Shown here in pieces: positions 26,519 through 36,423 of a DNA stretch of 64,000 nt. A program made the translations under genes and the position numbers. Source of the DNA: UBA8437 sp964646205 (GTDB lineage: Bacteria > Planctomycetota > Planctomycetia > Planctomycetales > Planctomycetaceae); assembly GCA_964646205.1 (NCBI GenBank), contig CAZYAZ010000002.1:104922-168921 (forward strand), in the 5' to 3' direction. The notes beneath the pieces were generated by a model. The model saw only the letters and a program-made list of their open reading frames with translations, searched no databases and was not told the DNA's origin. The stretch's first letter is position 1, and each line of letters begins with the position of its first letter.

Positions 26519-26869
26519 ATGACGCCAGAGAAGGGTTCGGTCTACGTCGACGTCGATGCGATGGAATGGCAGCCGACGCCGTTTCCCGGAATCGAGATCA
26601 AGATCCTGTACCGGGAATCCCAGGGCGAGGGGTTCACGGCGTTGTTCCGGGCCGAGCCGGGTGCCAGGTTGCCCCGGCACCGCCACCTGGGTGTCGAGCA
26701 GACTTTCATCATCGAAGGGAGCCTGGTCGACGAGGAGGGCGTGTGTACCGCCGGCAATTTTGTCTGGCGGCATTCGGGAAGTGTCCACGAGGCCCACACT
26801 CCGGATGGATTACTGGGCATCGGAATTTTTCAACAACCCAACGAGTTTCTTGAGACCGACGATGACTGA
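26519..26869 (+). CDS. Small single-domain cupin (ChrR-like)
   Basis: This 116-aa cupin has the metal-binding HxH and Glu in PRHRHLGVEQTFIIEGSL, and the second motif GNFVWRHSGSVHEA with the final His. It is close in size to the cupin domain of ChrR anti-sigma factors, but the zinc-binding anti-sigma part is absent. It could be an enzyme or a small-molecule sensor. The start codon ATG 26519 follows GAGAAG. Its last 8 bp overlap the M20 peptidase start, so the two are co-translated and the cupin may act on the same compound. Confidence 0.83.
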   Translation: MTPEKGSVYVDVDAMEWQPTPFPGIEIKILYRESQGEGFTALFRAEPGARLPRHRHLGVEQTFIIEGSLVDEEGVCTAGNFVWRHSGSVHEAHTPDGLLGIGIFQQPNEFLETDDD

Positions 26870-28040
26870 ATTGCCCGCAGCACTCGGACGAATCGATGGC
26901 GACTGGATCGCCGACCTGACCGAGGAGATGGTGAAGATTCCCAGCGTGACGTTGGAAGAGACCGAGATCTGTGAGTTTTATGAACGGCAGTTGGTGGAAC
27001 TGGGCCTGGAAGTCGACGTCCGTGAAGTGACATCGGGACGTCCCAATCTCTACGCCTGCGTTCGCGGCAACGGCGATGGGCCGACGTTGATGCTCAATGG
27101 ACACCTCGACACGATTCCGAACCAGACCAACCAGAAGTGTTACCGGGACGGGGATCTGCTCTACGGTCGCGGCACCACCGACATGAAGGGTGGGATGGCG
27201 GCAGTGCTGGGCGCCGCGCGGGCACTGATCGAATCAGGAACCACCCTGGCGGGGGACCTGTGGCTGACGGCGGTGGTGGGTCACGAGGAGCCCGAGGCCG
27301 AGAAGGACGGTCCCAAGGCACTGATCGACGACATCAACGATGGCCGGATCGCCGCTGACCGGATCGTGATCGTCGAGGGTGACGATGAACTGTGGGTGAT
27401 GAGCATGGGGTCGATGGTCTTCAACATCACGTTGACCCCATCCAACGGCGGTCGACACACGCAATATGTCGACTTTCGAGACAACCCGATCCGGTTCACC
27501 GGTGACCTGATCGCAGCGGTCGCCGCGCGACAGGATGAACTGGATGTCAACGAGGTCCACCCGTTGGCCGGTGCCGAGCGGATCGACCTGGGGATCGTGA
27601 ATGCCGGCGACTATTTCAACCGGACACCTGTCTCGTGCCGTTTCACCGGGACGAGGCGGTGGTCGCCGGGCAAGAGTGCCGATGGAGTGCTGGAGGAACT
27701 CCGGCAACTGGTCGCTCCGATTGCCCAGGCCGGGGGGATGACCGCAGAGGTGACGATGGAACACGAACGCGAGCCGTTCGACACCCCGTTGGATGATCCG
27801 TTGGTAGAGGCCGTTGGTGGCGCACACCAACAACTCTTTGATGAGGACCCTCGTGTCATCGGTCGACGGATCGTTGGAGATGCCAACCTGTACGTGCACG
27901 GCAGCGGCGTGCCGACCATCTATTACGGGCCGAGCAACGAAACAGCCCACGCCGACATCGAAAACGTCTCGATCACCCGGGTGGTCGACTCGGCCCGTGT
28001 CTACCTACTGGCCGCGATGAAGTACTGCGGTGTCGCGTAA
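26862..28040 (+). CDS. M20-family metallopeptidase/deacylase (ArgE/DapE/CPG2 type)
   Basis: This 392-aa zinc amidohydrolase has the M20 landmarks: LMLNGHLDTIP (first zinc His and catalytic Asp), GRGTTDMKGG (bridging Asp), VVGHEEPEAE (catalytic Glu pair), IVEGDDE and the C-terminal ETAHADIE (last zinc His). It removes an acyl or amino-acid group from an N-substituted amino acid or dipeptide in the cytoplasm. The dimerisation domain (VFNITLTPSNGGRHTQYVDF) replaces the usual G-GRxxHA motif with GGRHTQ. It starts inside the cupin gene (8-bp overlap). The true substrate is unknown. Confidence 0.9.
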   Translation: MTELPAALGRIDGDWIADLTEEMVKIPSVTLEETEICEFYERQLVELGLEVDVREVTSGRPNLYACVRGNGDGPTLMLNGHLDTIPNQTNQKCYRDGDLLYGRGTTDMKGGMAAVLGAARALIESGTTLAGDLWLTAVVGHEEPEAEKDGPKALIDDINDGRIAADRIVIVEGDDELWVMSMGSMVFNITLTPSNGGRHTQYVDFRDNPIRFTGDLIAAVAARQDELDVNEVHPLAGAERIDLGIVNAGDYFNRTPVSCRFTGTRRWSPGKSADGVLEELRQLVAPIAQAGGMTAEVTMEHEREPFDTPLDDPLVEAVGGAHQQLFDEDPRVIGRRIVGDANLYVHGSGVPTIYYGPSNETAHADIENVSITRVVDSARVYLLAAMKYCGVA

Positions 28041-28061
28041 GGGGCCGCATCCGGGAGCCGT

Positions 28062-29486
28062 TCAGAGCAATTCGGCGGCGGTTCCCTGGAGGGCTGCCCA
28101 GGCCCGTTCGACATGCTCGAGGCGTGTCGATGTCTGGGCGATCGAGAATCGCAGCGTCAACCGGTCATCAAGAGTCGTGTGAGTCAGGAAGAGGTCGCCG
28201 GAGTCGTTGATGGCATCGAGGAGTTTCTGGTTCACCTCGTCACCGCCCACGTGCCGGAAACAGACCAGGTTCAATGATCTCGGGGCAGCCAGTTCAAAAT
28301 CCTGGTCGGCTTCGATCCACTCAGCGAACCGGGTGGCCCATTCGACGTGCGCCCGGATTTTCTGTTGCAGGCTTTCGACACCGAAGCTACGGATCACGAA
28401 CCAGAGCTTCAGGGCGCGGAAACGGCGACCCAGCGGGATTTGCCAGTCGCGAAAGTCGACCACCTCGCCCGACTGGGATGCCCGGTTTCTCAGGTAGTCG
28501 GGCAAAACGCTCAACGCCTGCAACAGTGGTTGTCGGTCGGCGACGTAGAAGCAGTCGCAGTCGAAATTGACGAACATCCACTTGTGAGGATTGAAGGCGT
28601 AGCTGTCGGCCAGTTCCAGTCCGGCGTGCATTTGTCGAAACTCCGGGCAGATGGCGGCGGTGCCGGCCATTGCGGCATCGACATGCAACCACGCCCCGTG
28701 GTCGCGGCAGATGGCACCGATTTCCGGCAGCGGATCGATCGCGCCCGAGGATGTCGTGCCAACCGTGGCGCAAACGAAGGTCGGTTTCAGGCCGTGTGTC
28801 GCATCGGCTGTCATTTGCTGGGCCAGCAGGTCGGGCCGCATTGACCAGTTTTCGTCGCTCTCGATCACGCGGAGGCGATCGGTACCCATGCCGGCGATCA
28901 TCATCGATTTTTCCACCGACGAATGTGCCTGGTCGGAGGTGTAGGCGACCTGCCACGAGTCGACGCCCAGCCGTCGGGTGTCACGAGGCTTGTCGGGTTG
29001 TTCGCGATAACAGGCAGCCAGCAAGGCACACAGGGTGGCGCTCGATGCGGTGTCCTGGATGACACCGCCACCGTTGCCGCTGGAGAGAAATTGCTCGGGA
29101 AGATCGAGCATCTCGATCAACCAGTCCAGGACGTGTTGTTCCAGCTCGGTACAGGCCGGACTGGTGGTCCAGAGCATTCCCTGCACGCCGAGTCCGGCGG
29201 CGAGCAATTCGCCGAGAATGGACGGGGGCGAGGTGTTGGCCGGGTAATAGCCGAAGAAGTTGGGTGACTGCCAGTGGGTGATGCCGGGAAGGATGACCTG
29301 GTTGACGTCGTCCAGGATCTGGTCAAACGATTCACCCTGCAGGGGGGCCGAGTCGGGCAGTTGGGTGCGGATGTCCCCGGGCGCGACACGTGACAGCACC
29401 GGGTACTGTTCGACCTGTTCCATGTAGTCGGCGATCCAGTCGATCACCTCGCGGCCGTGTTGCCGAAAGTCGTCAGGTGTCATCAC
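28062..29486 (-). CDS. PLP-dependent group II decarboxylase (aromatic L-amino-acid decarboxylase family)
   Basis: This 474-aa fold-type I PLP enzyme has THWQSPNFFGYYPANTSPPS near the N-terminus, the cofactor-binding VDAAMAGTAAICPE, and the PLP lysine in YAFNPHKWMFVNFD (about residue 302). It decarboxylates an L-amino acid, in this branch typically aromatic (tyrosine, DOPA, tryptophan), with CO2 release. It is the last gene of an operon: the ATG pair (29484-29486 and 29481-29483) overlaps the stop of the dehydrogenase gene. It converges on the M20 gene with a 21-bp gap. Confidence 0.93.
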   Translation of the reverse strand: MMTPDDFRQHGREVIDWIADYMEQVEQYPVLSRVAPGDIRTQLPDSAPLQGESFDQILDDVNQVILPGITHWQSPNFFGYYPANTSPPSILGELLAAGLGVQGMLWTTSPACTELEQHVLDWLIEMLDLPEQFLSSGNGGGVIQDTASSATLCALLAACYREQPDKPRDTRRLGVDSWQVAYTSDQAHSSVEKSMMIAGMGTDRLRVIESDENWSMRPDLLAQQMTADATHGLKPTFVCATVGTTSSGAIDPLPEIGAICRDHGAWLHVDAAMAGTAAICPEFRQMHAGLELADSYAFNPHKWMFVNFDCDCFYVADRQPLLQALSVLPDYLRNRASQSGEVVDFRDWQIPLGRRFRALKLWFVIRSFGVESLQQKIRAHVEWATRFAEWIEADQDFELAAPRSLNLVCFRHVGGDEVNQKLLDAINDSGDLFLTHTTLDDRLTLRFSIAQTSTRLEHVERAWAALQGTAAELL

Positions 29487-30472
29487 GCCGGGTCCTCCGT
29501 CGAGTGGAGGAGCTTCACCAGCGCCAGGTAGTCGGCATCTCGCTGTGCGATGGTGTCATCAAGTGTCTCGGGGGGGTAGGAGTAGATGCCCTGGCCCGAC
29601 TTGGCGCCCAGGTTGCCGTCCTCGACCATCCGGCGGATGGTCTCGGGAATCTCGGTGTCACCGCGCATGTCCGGGACCAGGTTGGTGAAGGTGGCCGACG
29701 AGATGTCCCATCCGGCGTAATCCATGATGGCCAGTGGACCAAGTGCCGCGAGTCGCAGTCCCATGCTGCCGCGGATGGCCCGGTCAATCTCCGATGCGGT
29801 TGCCACGCCACGATCCAACAGGTCGAACACCTCGCGGAACATTGCCACCTGCACCCGGTTCACCAGGAAGCCGGTCAATTCCTTGTCGATGCGGACAGCG
29901 GTCTTACCGATCGACTCGAGGGTTGCCAGCGCGGTGTTGACCGTCTGGTCGCTGGTTCGCTCGCCACCGACCACCTCAACCACCGGAATCACGTGAGGCG
30001 GATTGAACCAGTGCGTGACGACAGCCCGTTGGGGATGCGCCAGGTCACGGGCGGTTTCGGAAATCGGAAAACTGGAGCTGTTGCTCGCCAGGATGGTGTG
30101 CTCGTCTACCAGCGGTTCGATTTGGCGTAACAATTCCTGTTTGACGTCGAGATTTTCCCAGGCGGCCTCGGTCACAAGGCCGGTTCCGGTGACGGTCTCT
30201 TCCAGCGTGTCACAGACGGTGATCCGTCCGAGCACGTCGGGGATCTGTTCCGCGTTGAGCAGGCCGACGGTGGTGAGCTGTTCCAGGTTGCTGGTGATCC
30301 GTGTGAGTGCGGAGTCGGCGGAGTCGGGTCGTTCGTCGATTGCCCGAACGGTGTAGCCTCCGACCGCAAACGCCTGCGCGATTCCATGTCCCATCGTGCC
30401 CAGGCCGATCACGGCCACGGGCAGGTCTCGAGCCAGGGCATCCGCGTGTGGTTGGTTGTCGGTCGTGTTCAT
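29483..30472 (-). CDS. 3-hydroxyacyl-CoA dehydrogenase-family NAD enzyme
   Basis: This 329-aa protein has the Rossmann motif VAVIGLGTMGHGIAQAF and the family helix DERPDSADSALTRI. The active-site region follows (ASNSSSFPISETA, then VTHWFNPPHVIPVVEVVGG). A C-terminal helical domain (ELTGFLVNRVQVAMFREVFDLLDRG) completes it. HWFNPP is the His-containing motif of the 3-hydroxyacyl-CoA / 3-hydroxybutyryl-CoA group, which also includes L-gulonate and carnitine-type dehydrogenases, so the substrate may not be a CoA ester. It overlaps its upstream (ATGA) and downstream neighbours, making a tight three-gene unit. Confidence 0.9.
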   Translation of the reverse strand: MNTTDNQPHADALARDLPVAVIGLGTMGHGIAQAFAVGGYTVRAIDERPDSADSALTRITSNLEQLTTVGLLNAEQIPDVLGRITVCDTLEETVTGTGLVTEAAWENLDVKQELLRQIEPLVDEHTILASNSSSFPISETARDLAHPQRAVVTHWFNPPHVIPVVEVVGGERTSDQTVNTALATLESIGKTAVRIDKELTGFLVNRVQVAMFREVFDLLDRGVATASEIDRAIRGSMGLRLAALGPLAIMDYAGWDISSATFTNLVPDMRGDTEIPETIRRMVEDGNLGAKSGQGIYSYPPETLDDTIAQRDADYLALVKLLHSTEDPA

Positions 30473-32160
30473 TCTTCCTCTCCCAGCCACGCCAGCGGTG
30501 CCAGCGCGGTTTGTTCGGTCATGACCTCGATCACGCACGGGCCCTCGCCCGACAGGGCTTCATCGAGTGCCGAGTCGAGTTCTCCGGGGCGGGTGACCTT
30601 GATTCCACGAGCTCCCATCGTGGGAGCGATCTCGGCAAAACTTGCATCGCTGAACTGCCAGAGGTCCCCGTGGCGGGGTCCCGGTTCACCGGCATAGGCG
30701 TCGTTGACCAGGTCGATCTCCTGGTTCAATGACCGGTTGTTGTTGATGATCAGCGCACAGGTGATGTTCCAGCGGGCGGCGGTTTCCAGTTCCGAAAGGT
30801 GGTACCAGAAACCCCCGTCACCGGAGAACAGCACGACCGGTCGATCCGGGGCGGCCAGCTTGGCCCCCAGTGTCGCCGGAAGGCCCCATCCCAATGACCC
30901 GGCTGCCCTGATGAACGACTGGGTCGAATGATTCAGGTCGATCATTCCACCGGTCCACATTCCACTGTGACCGGTTTCGGATACCAGGATGGCGTCGGGA
31001 GGCAACAGGCGTGTCAGGTCGTTGCAGATCCGCTCGGGTCGTAGCGGTACGGCATCCGACTCGAGCAATGATGCGAATTCCGCCCGCCAGGCAGTGCCGT
31101 AAGACGCAACGTTGTCGCGCCACGCGGCTCGTCGATCGGCGGTGGTGGCGTCGACAATCTCGAGCATCTGGCCCAGGACGGTCGCTGCGTCTCCGCACAG
31201 GCTGGCCCGGTTGGGGTAGTGACGCCCGAGTTCTTCCGCGGCAATGTCCAGTTGAATGACCGCGGTACTTGTTGGAGGAATTTTCCAGCGAGCGGTCACC
31301 TGGCTACCGGTGCGACTGCCAACGAAGAACACGAGATCCGCGTCCAGCAGAGCCTGGTTGGCACTCTTGCGGCAATAATGGCCGGGGACACCAATATTCA
31401 GGGGGTGATTGGCCGGGATCGTATCCTTGGCATTCAGGGACGTGGCGACGGGAATTCCCAGGGTCTCGGCCAGTTGCAACAGCACCGGCCCGGCTCCGGA
31501 ACTCTTGACGCCACCGCCGGCCACGATCACGGGTTTGTGAGACTCCTGGAGAACCTGGACTGCTTGCTGGACGTCGCGGTTGGCTGCGGCGGTGCGGGTG
31601 ACAGGCACGGATGTGATCGCGGGTTCCTGCCGCAATTCGACGTCGAGTTCCTCGAGTTCAATCTCGCCCATGTGGCCGAGCAGTTCGATGTGGGTGGGTC
31701 CGGGCGTGCCGCTGGTCGCATCACGGAACGCGCGACTGATGGCGTCGGGAAGTCGATCGATCGTCTCGACACGAGTGCTCGACTTGGTCACTGCCGGAAA
31801 CAGGCTGAAGTCGTCAATTTCCTGGTAGGTGTGTCGGTGGCGGGTGTCGTGATAGGGCCCGCCGGTCAGTGCCACCACCGGTGAGCAGGCCAGGTACGGG
31901 TCGCGGAGTGCGGCGGCCAGGTTGGCGGCACCGACACACTGGGCGAACGTGATGCCGGGACGTCCCGAGACACGGGCGAAACCGTCGGCCATGTACACGG
32001 CCGATTTTTCCCCGTGAGTCATCACGCGATCGATACCCGTTTCGCGGAGTTCCATCTCGGCGAGCGTCTGGTTGAGGATCGCGGGGACGAAGAAGACGTG
32101 GGACACCTCGTGGAGGTGCAGCGTGTCGGCCAGGAACTGGGCGCCGGTAAGACGTGGCAT
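30469..32160 (-). CDS. Thiamin-diphosphate enzyme of the acetolactate synthase family
   Basis: This 563-aa ThDP enzyme has the catalytic Glu51 in THGEKSAVYMADGFAR and the central domain VIVAGGGVKSSGAGPVLLQ. The cofactor-binding GDGGFWYHLSELETAARW ends in IINNN. The fold order (Pyr, central, PP) matches acetolactate synthase, glyoxylate carboligase and related enzymes. Branched-chain amino-acid synthesis is unlikely because no small subunit is nearby and the partners are a dehydrogenase and a PLP decarboxylase. It is the first gene of the unit. It probably acts on a 2-oxoacid, linked in some way to the decarboxylase product. Start MPRLTGAQ at 32158-32160. Confidence 0.92.
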   Translation of the reverse strand: MPRLTGAQFLADTLHLHEVSHVFFVPAILNQTLAEMELRETGIDRVMTHGEKSAVYMADGFARVSGRPGITFAQCVGAANLAAALRDPYLACSPVVALTGGPYHDTRHRHTYQEIDDFSLFPAVTKSSTRVETIDRLPDAISRAFRDATSGTPGPTHIELLGHMGEIELEELDVELRQEPAITSVPVTRTAAANRDVQQAVQVLQESHKPVIVAGGGVKSSGAGPVLLQLAETLGIPVATSLNAKDTIPANHPLNIGVPGHYCRKSANQALLDADLVFFVGSRTGSQVTARWKIPPTSTAVIQLDIAAEELGRHYPNRASLCGDAATVLGQMLEIVDATTADRRAAWRDNVASYGTAWRAEFASLLESDAVPLRPERICNDLTRLLPPDAILVSETGHSGMWTGGMIDLNHSTQSFIRAAGSLGWGLPATLGAKLAAPDRPVVLFSGDGGFWYHLSELETAARWNITCALIINNNRSLNQEIDLVNDAYAGEPGPRHGDLWQFSDASFAEIAPTMGARGIKVTRPGELDSALDEALSGEGPCVIEVMTEQTALAPLAWLGEEE

Positions 32161-32314
32161 GAGAGTGAAATCCGGTTTGGAGATCGATTCAGTCTTTCGG
32201 TTGGACCGGTTGTGGGCAAGTGTGACGGGGTGGATCTTCAATACCAATTCGTCGGAATCATCTCGAACACCGACTCGTTATCATGAGTTCTGTGTTCCAG
32301 AAGGAAGTGTCTTC

Positions 32315-35011
32315 ATGGTTGATTTGGTCTTACGTTGTGTCTCCTCGATCCTGCCAGTGATCCTGGTCCTGTTGTCGCGGCCTGTTGCGGCCGACGACGA
32401 CTGGGCCGACAGGTTCTACCAGTTTCGCATTCCGGTGGAGGTGGAGGCTGCGGAAACTGGTTGGCATGTGTTGCCGGTCGATGCCGAGAGAATCACCCGG
32501 GAGATCAACCGTGTTGGGCCGTTTCGGTTCGATCCGAAGTACCTGGCCTTCAACCACGTGAAGCTGGTCGAGGTCGATGAGTCGGGCAAGGCGATCGATG
32601 TCACGGTGGATGGTGGCTTCACCCTGGTCAGAGGTGGGCCGGAACTGGCTGCCGAGTCGCTGGCCGGAAAGGGCGACAAGAACACGATTTCTGTTTCGCC
32701 GGGCGATTACCACCTGATGCGGTTCACCAGTTCCGGCGGTGGCAAGTGTCCGGCGCTGGCCTACGAGCCGATTTTCCCTCCGGGAACGCCACTCAGGCGG
32801 CACGTCTATCGCATCAGTTACGTTGCTCCGCTGCTGCCCCAATCGAAACGGACGCACGACGTGTTGTTTGTGCCCGATGGCAAGGAGATGGAGTTGCTGG
32901 TCCGCGGCCGGTTTATCGGGACGATTCACGACATCAGTGTCCGCTCGGCCAAAATCCGCCTGATGGCCAACATCACCAAGCCTGGTGTCCGTCGATTCCA
33001 CCTGTATTACCAGCCGATGGGCAGTCACCACCTGCAGGTTCCCGTTCGCCGTCGCGATGAAGTCCCTCGCCAGGTGGCCACGTTGCGGTCGGTGGGAGCT
33101 GCGGCCGAGTACACCGGCGACACGCGGTACCGCGTGGGCGATTCAGCATCAGTCCGGGCCTGGTTTGCCGAATCGACGGTGAAGATCACTCGCAAGCGTC
33201 GCGTTCCCCGACAGGTCCGGCGTGGCATCCGGATCAAGGCCGCTGCCAACGAGTCGCAATCGTTCCAGCTGGTGCTGACTCCCCGTCGGGCCACAACGCT
33301 CGATTCTGTCACGCTCTCGGCGTTGACCGGGTCAGGCCATACGATCTCGATGCGGACCGCCGAGGTGAAGGTGGTCGAATACGTGCCAGTTCGCACCAGC
33401 AGTTACATCACGCCAGCCCGGTTTGTTGGTGATGTCGGCGATCCGCTGTTGCCCCTGGTTCGACCTCTGCCACTTGATCCACTCGATGGAAACCGCGCGG
33501 TGTGGATCACGCTGCACGTTCCGGCTGGCACCCCGGCGGGAACCTACAAGGGCATCCTGAAAGTGGCGTTGGGCGACGAGGGCCTGGACGTGCCGGTCGA
33601 GCTGGAGGTGTTTGGATTCGAGTTGCCGGAGTTCGCGTCATTCGAGTCAGACATGGGTGGCCAGTACCTGGTCAAGCACCTGAATCATCTCAAGAAGTCA
33701 CCGCGGCGGGTGATCGATTACCACGGCATTTCGTCCAAGGCCGATATTCTGAAGCTGACCCGTGGCTATTACGACCGGATGGCGGCCTCGAAGTTCTACC
33801 CGAAGAACACGGCACTGCTGACCGAGATCGGGATGAACTGGACACCGCCTCCGGCCGGCTTCAACGTCGACCAACCGGGCAATTTCATCAGGCTCAAGGA
33901 CTGGGATTTCACCCGTTTCAACGCCGAACTGGATCACTTCATCAATCGCCGCAAGGTCAACAGCCTCTGCCTGCTGCACACCAACCCGACCGCCTGCAAC
34001 CAGTTCAATCACCTGCCCGGTGCTCCGCTGGCTGGGCCGGCCGTTTCGTCACCGCACACCACGATGGGCTGGCAGACCTGGCGAAAGATGACGCTGGTGG
34101 CGTACGACAATCCGAAGTCGAGAAAGAACGTGATCGGGGTCACCCGAAAACAGTTCGACAACGTGATGATGCAGTTCTTCCGAAGGACGGCCCAGGAACT
34201 CGACAAGCACGGCTGGCTGGATCGAGTGCACGTCCTGATCGACGAGACCGAGAATCCGAAACGGCTGGCTCACTTCCTGAAACTTTTGAAGTCCGATCCG
34301 CTGACGGCACGAATTCGTGTCGTGGCCTGCATGCAGGGGCTGGGCCTGATGGATCCGGGTTCGCCCGGTAACGAGGGGCTCAAGGAATTTCCTTTCCCGC
34401 AACTGATCGACACGTACTGTCCCGAGATCGATGAAAATTATGACCGTTGGATGCCCTATTACTTCGACGACTACAAGATTCCCCGGGATCGTCGCAAGCT
34501 GTGGTGTTACATCGTTACCACCAGCCGGATCGCCATCGACACTCCGGGCATCAACAACCGCGTGTTGGCACTCGACGTGTTTCAACGAGGTGGCAGTGGC
34601 GCGTTGATGTGGGAGTCGTTCGGGTGGGACCACCTGTACGGAGGATCGTCGAATCCCTGGGAGGATCCGTACACGCGTCATGCCAACGGATCGCTGGCAT
34701 TCTTCTATCCGCCACGTCGTGCCGAAGGAACGGACAAGGGGAAGCCTGACTTTTCGATCACCCCATCCCTGCGGCTCTCGACCTTCCATGAATCAGTCGA
34801 TGACTTCGAGTACGCTCGAATTCTTGAGGATCTCGTGAAGGCGGGCCTCAAAAAATCTGTGGACACACGTGGTGCCGAGCGGGTGCTGTCGGATATCCGA
34901 CGGTTTTTTCCGGAAAACACCAACTGGTCGCAAAACGACGCCTGGTTCCTGGAACTGCGTGAACGGTTGGCCCGCGAGATCGTCACGATGCAGGCAAGCC
35001 TCGATGGCTGA
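32315..35011 (+). CDS. Exported GH123-like glycoside hydrolase (DUF4091 family)
   Basis: This 898-aa protein starts at ATG 32315 after AAGGAAG. Its signal peptide (LRCVSSILPVILVLLSRPVAA) is followed by an N-terminal carbohydrate-binding-like beta domain (to about residue 250). A middle beta-sandwich segment comes next (RIKAAANESQSFQLVLTP, VPAGTPAGTYKGILKV). The C-terminal barrel carries GH123/DUF4091 features: DRVHVLIDETENPKR with a plausible catalytic acid pair Asp-Glu, GALMWESFGWDHLYGG and LRLSTFHESVDDFEYARIL. Known GH123 members remove beta-N-acetylgalactosamine from glycans, and DUF4091 relatives may differ. It probably acts in the periplasm on glycans. Confidence 0.87.
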   Translation: MVDLVLRCVSSILPVILVLLSRPVAADDDWADRFYQFRIPVEVEAAETGWHVLPVDAERITREINRVGPFRFDPKYLAFNHVKLVEVDESGKAIDVTVDGGFTLVRGGPELAAESLAGKGDKNTISVSPGDYHLMRFTSSGGGKCPALAYEPIFPPGTPLRRHVYRISYVAPLLPQSKRTHDVLFVPDGKEMELLVRGRFIGTIHDISVRSAKIRLMANITKPGVRRFHLYYQPMGSHHLQVPVRRRDEVPRQVATLRSVGAAAEYTGDTRYRVGDSASVRAWFAESTVKITRKRRVPRQVRRGIRIKAAANESQSFQLVLTPRRATTLDSVTLSALTGSGHTISMRTAEVKVVEYVPVRTSSYITPARFVGDVGDPLLPLVRPLPLDPLDGNRAVWITLHVPAGTPAGTYKGILKVALGDEGLDVPVELEVFGFELPEFASFESDMGGQYLVKHLNHLKKSPRRVIDYHGISSKADILKLTRGYYDRMAASKFYPKNTALLTEIGMNWTPPPAGFNVDQPGNFIRLKDWDFTRFNAELDHFINRRKVNSLCLLHTNPTACNQFNHLPGAPLAGPAVSSPHTTMGWQTWRKMTLVAYDNPKSRKNVIGVTRKQFDNVMMQFFRRTAQELDKHGWLDRVHVLIDETENPKRLAHFLKLLKSDPLTARIRVVACMQGLGLMDPGSPGNEGLKEFPFPQLIDTYCPEIDENYDRWMPYYFDDYKIPRDRRKLWCYIVTTSRIAIDTPGINNRVLALDVFQRGGSGALMWESFGWDHLYGGSSNPWEDPYTRHANGSLAFFYPPRRAEGTDKGKPDFSITPSLRLSTFHESVDDFEYARILEDLVKAGLKKSVDTRGAERVLSDIRRFFPENTNWSQNDAWFLELRERLAREIVTMQASLDG

Positions 35012-35113
35012 AATCATTCGACGGCAATGCCTGATCTCGGGCGGGTTTGTTATCCTGTGTGAGTCGGCAGCCGGTGCCGGACTCAGTTCACGACTCAGCT
35101 GATGGAGTATTCG

Positions 35114-36394
35114 ATGCGAATCCGTGCGATCGTCTTTGGACTGCTGTTCCTGGTCACTTCAATCGCCTCGGCGGACAACTGGCCCAGTTGGCGTGGCCCG
35201 ACGCTCAACGGCGTGGCGCCCCAGGGGACCTATCCGGTGGAATGGAGTGCCACAAAGAACGTGGCGTGGAAGCTCAAGCTGCCGGGCAAAGGCACGTCGA
35301 CACCGATCGTCTGGGCCGACCAGATTATCCTGACCTGCCAGGAGGTCACCCGGAACACGACCGTCGCCCTGGATCGTTCGGGTAAGGAGATCTGGAAGAC
35401 GGCCGTGGGCACCACGGGCATCAAGGGCAAGCACCGCAAGGCGAGCGGCAGCAATCCGTCGCCGGTGACGGATGGGAAGCACATTTATGTCTACTTCAAG
35501 AGTGGTGACCTGGCCTGCTTGACGTTGGCCGGCAAGCTGGTCTGGCAGACCAACCTGCAGAAGGTGTGGGGCAAGGACACCCTGTGGTGGGACCTCGGCA
35601 CGTCGCCTGTTCTCTCGGCCGACAAGGTCCTGGTCGCGGTCATGCAGACCGGCGGATCCTACCTGGCGGCGTTCGAGAAGTCCGACGGCAAGGTGGCCTG
35701 GAAACGGGACCGCAACCTCGAGGCCCCTCTCGAAGCGGCCCAGAGTTACACGACGCCGATCGTGTTGAAGCGAGGCAACACCGAGCGATTGCTGGTGCTG
35801 GGTGCCGACCACGTGACCGCACATGATGTCGCCTCGGGGAAAGAACTGTGGCGAGTTGGCGGGTTGAACCCGAGCGGCCAAAAGTACTTCCGCAGCATTT
35901 CCTCACCGGTTATTGCTGGAAACCTGTTGCTGGCCCCCTATTCGCGAGGCAACACGCTGACGGCCATCCGGCTGGGTGGCAGTGGTGACGTGACCGAATC
36001 GCATGTCGCGTGGATCAACAAGGGTGGAGCTGCCGCGGATGTGCCAACTCCGATCGTGCAGGGCAACCGGGCATTTGTCTGTAGCGATCGCGGCAAGGTG
36101 ACCTGCCTGGACGTGAAGACGGGCAAGGCGATCTGGAGCGGCCAGGCCGAGAAGAATCGGCAGGGGTTCTCGAGTTCACCGATCCTGGCCGGGGGAAACA
36201 TCTACATCACGCGAGAGGATGGCAAGACCTTCGTCATCGACTCGGGCAAGCAGTTCAAGGTGGTTGCCGCCAACGAGCTGGGTGAATTCACCGTGGCCAC
36301 CCCGATCTTCTCGAAAGGCCAGATCCTGGTCCGCACGACCGAGCACCTGTACTGCATTGGCAAGTCGGCTGCGGCCGCGGCCGCCGGCGAGTAG
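35114..36394 (+). CDS. Exported PQQ-type beta-propeller protein
   Basis: This 426-aa protein has a signal peptide (AIVFGLLFLVTSIASA) and begins its propeller with NWPSWRGPTLNGVAP, typical of planctomycete BamB-like proteins. Blade motifs are VTCLDVKTGKAIWSG, VTAHDVASGKELWRV and VALDRSGKEIWKT. The start at MRIRAIV (35114) follows GGAG (35105-35108). The upstream in-frame ATG at 35102 lies just before that site. It probably has a scaffold or surface role in the periplasm; no enzyme motif is visible. It is a paralog of 45690-46928. Confidence 0.9.
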   Translation: MRIRAIVFGLLFLVTSIASADNWPSWRGPTLNGVAPQGTYPVEWSATKNVAWKLKLPGKGTSTPIVWADQIILTCQEVTRNTTVALDRSGKEIWKTAVGTTGIKGKHRKASGSNPSPVTDGKHIYVYFKSGDLACLTLAGKLVWQTNLQKVWGKDTLWWDLGTSPVLSADKVLVAVMQTGGSYLAAFEKSDGKVAWKRDRNLEAPLEAAQSYTTPIVLKRGNTERLLVLGADHVTAHDVASGKELWRVGGLNPSGQKYFRSISSPVIAGNLLLAPYSRGNTLTAIRLGGSGDVTESHVAWINKGGAAADVPTPIVQGNRAFVCSDRGKVTCLDVKTGKAIWSGQAEKNRQGFSSSPILAGGNIYITREDGKTFVIDSGKQFKVVAANELGEFTVATPIFSKGQILVRTTEHLYCIGKSAAAAAAGE

Positions 36395-36423
36395 AGCCCA
36401 GGCCACGTGGTCGAAATGTGACG

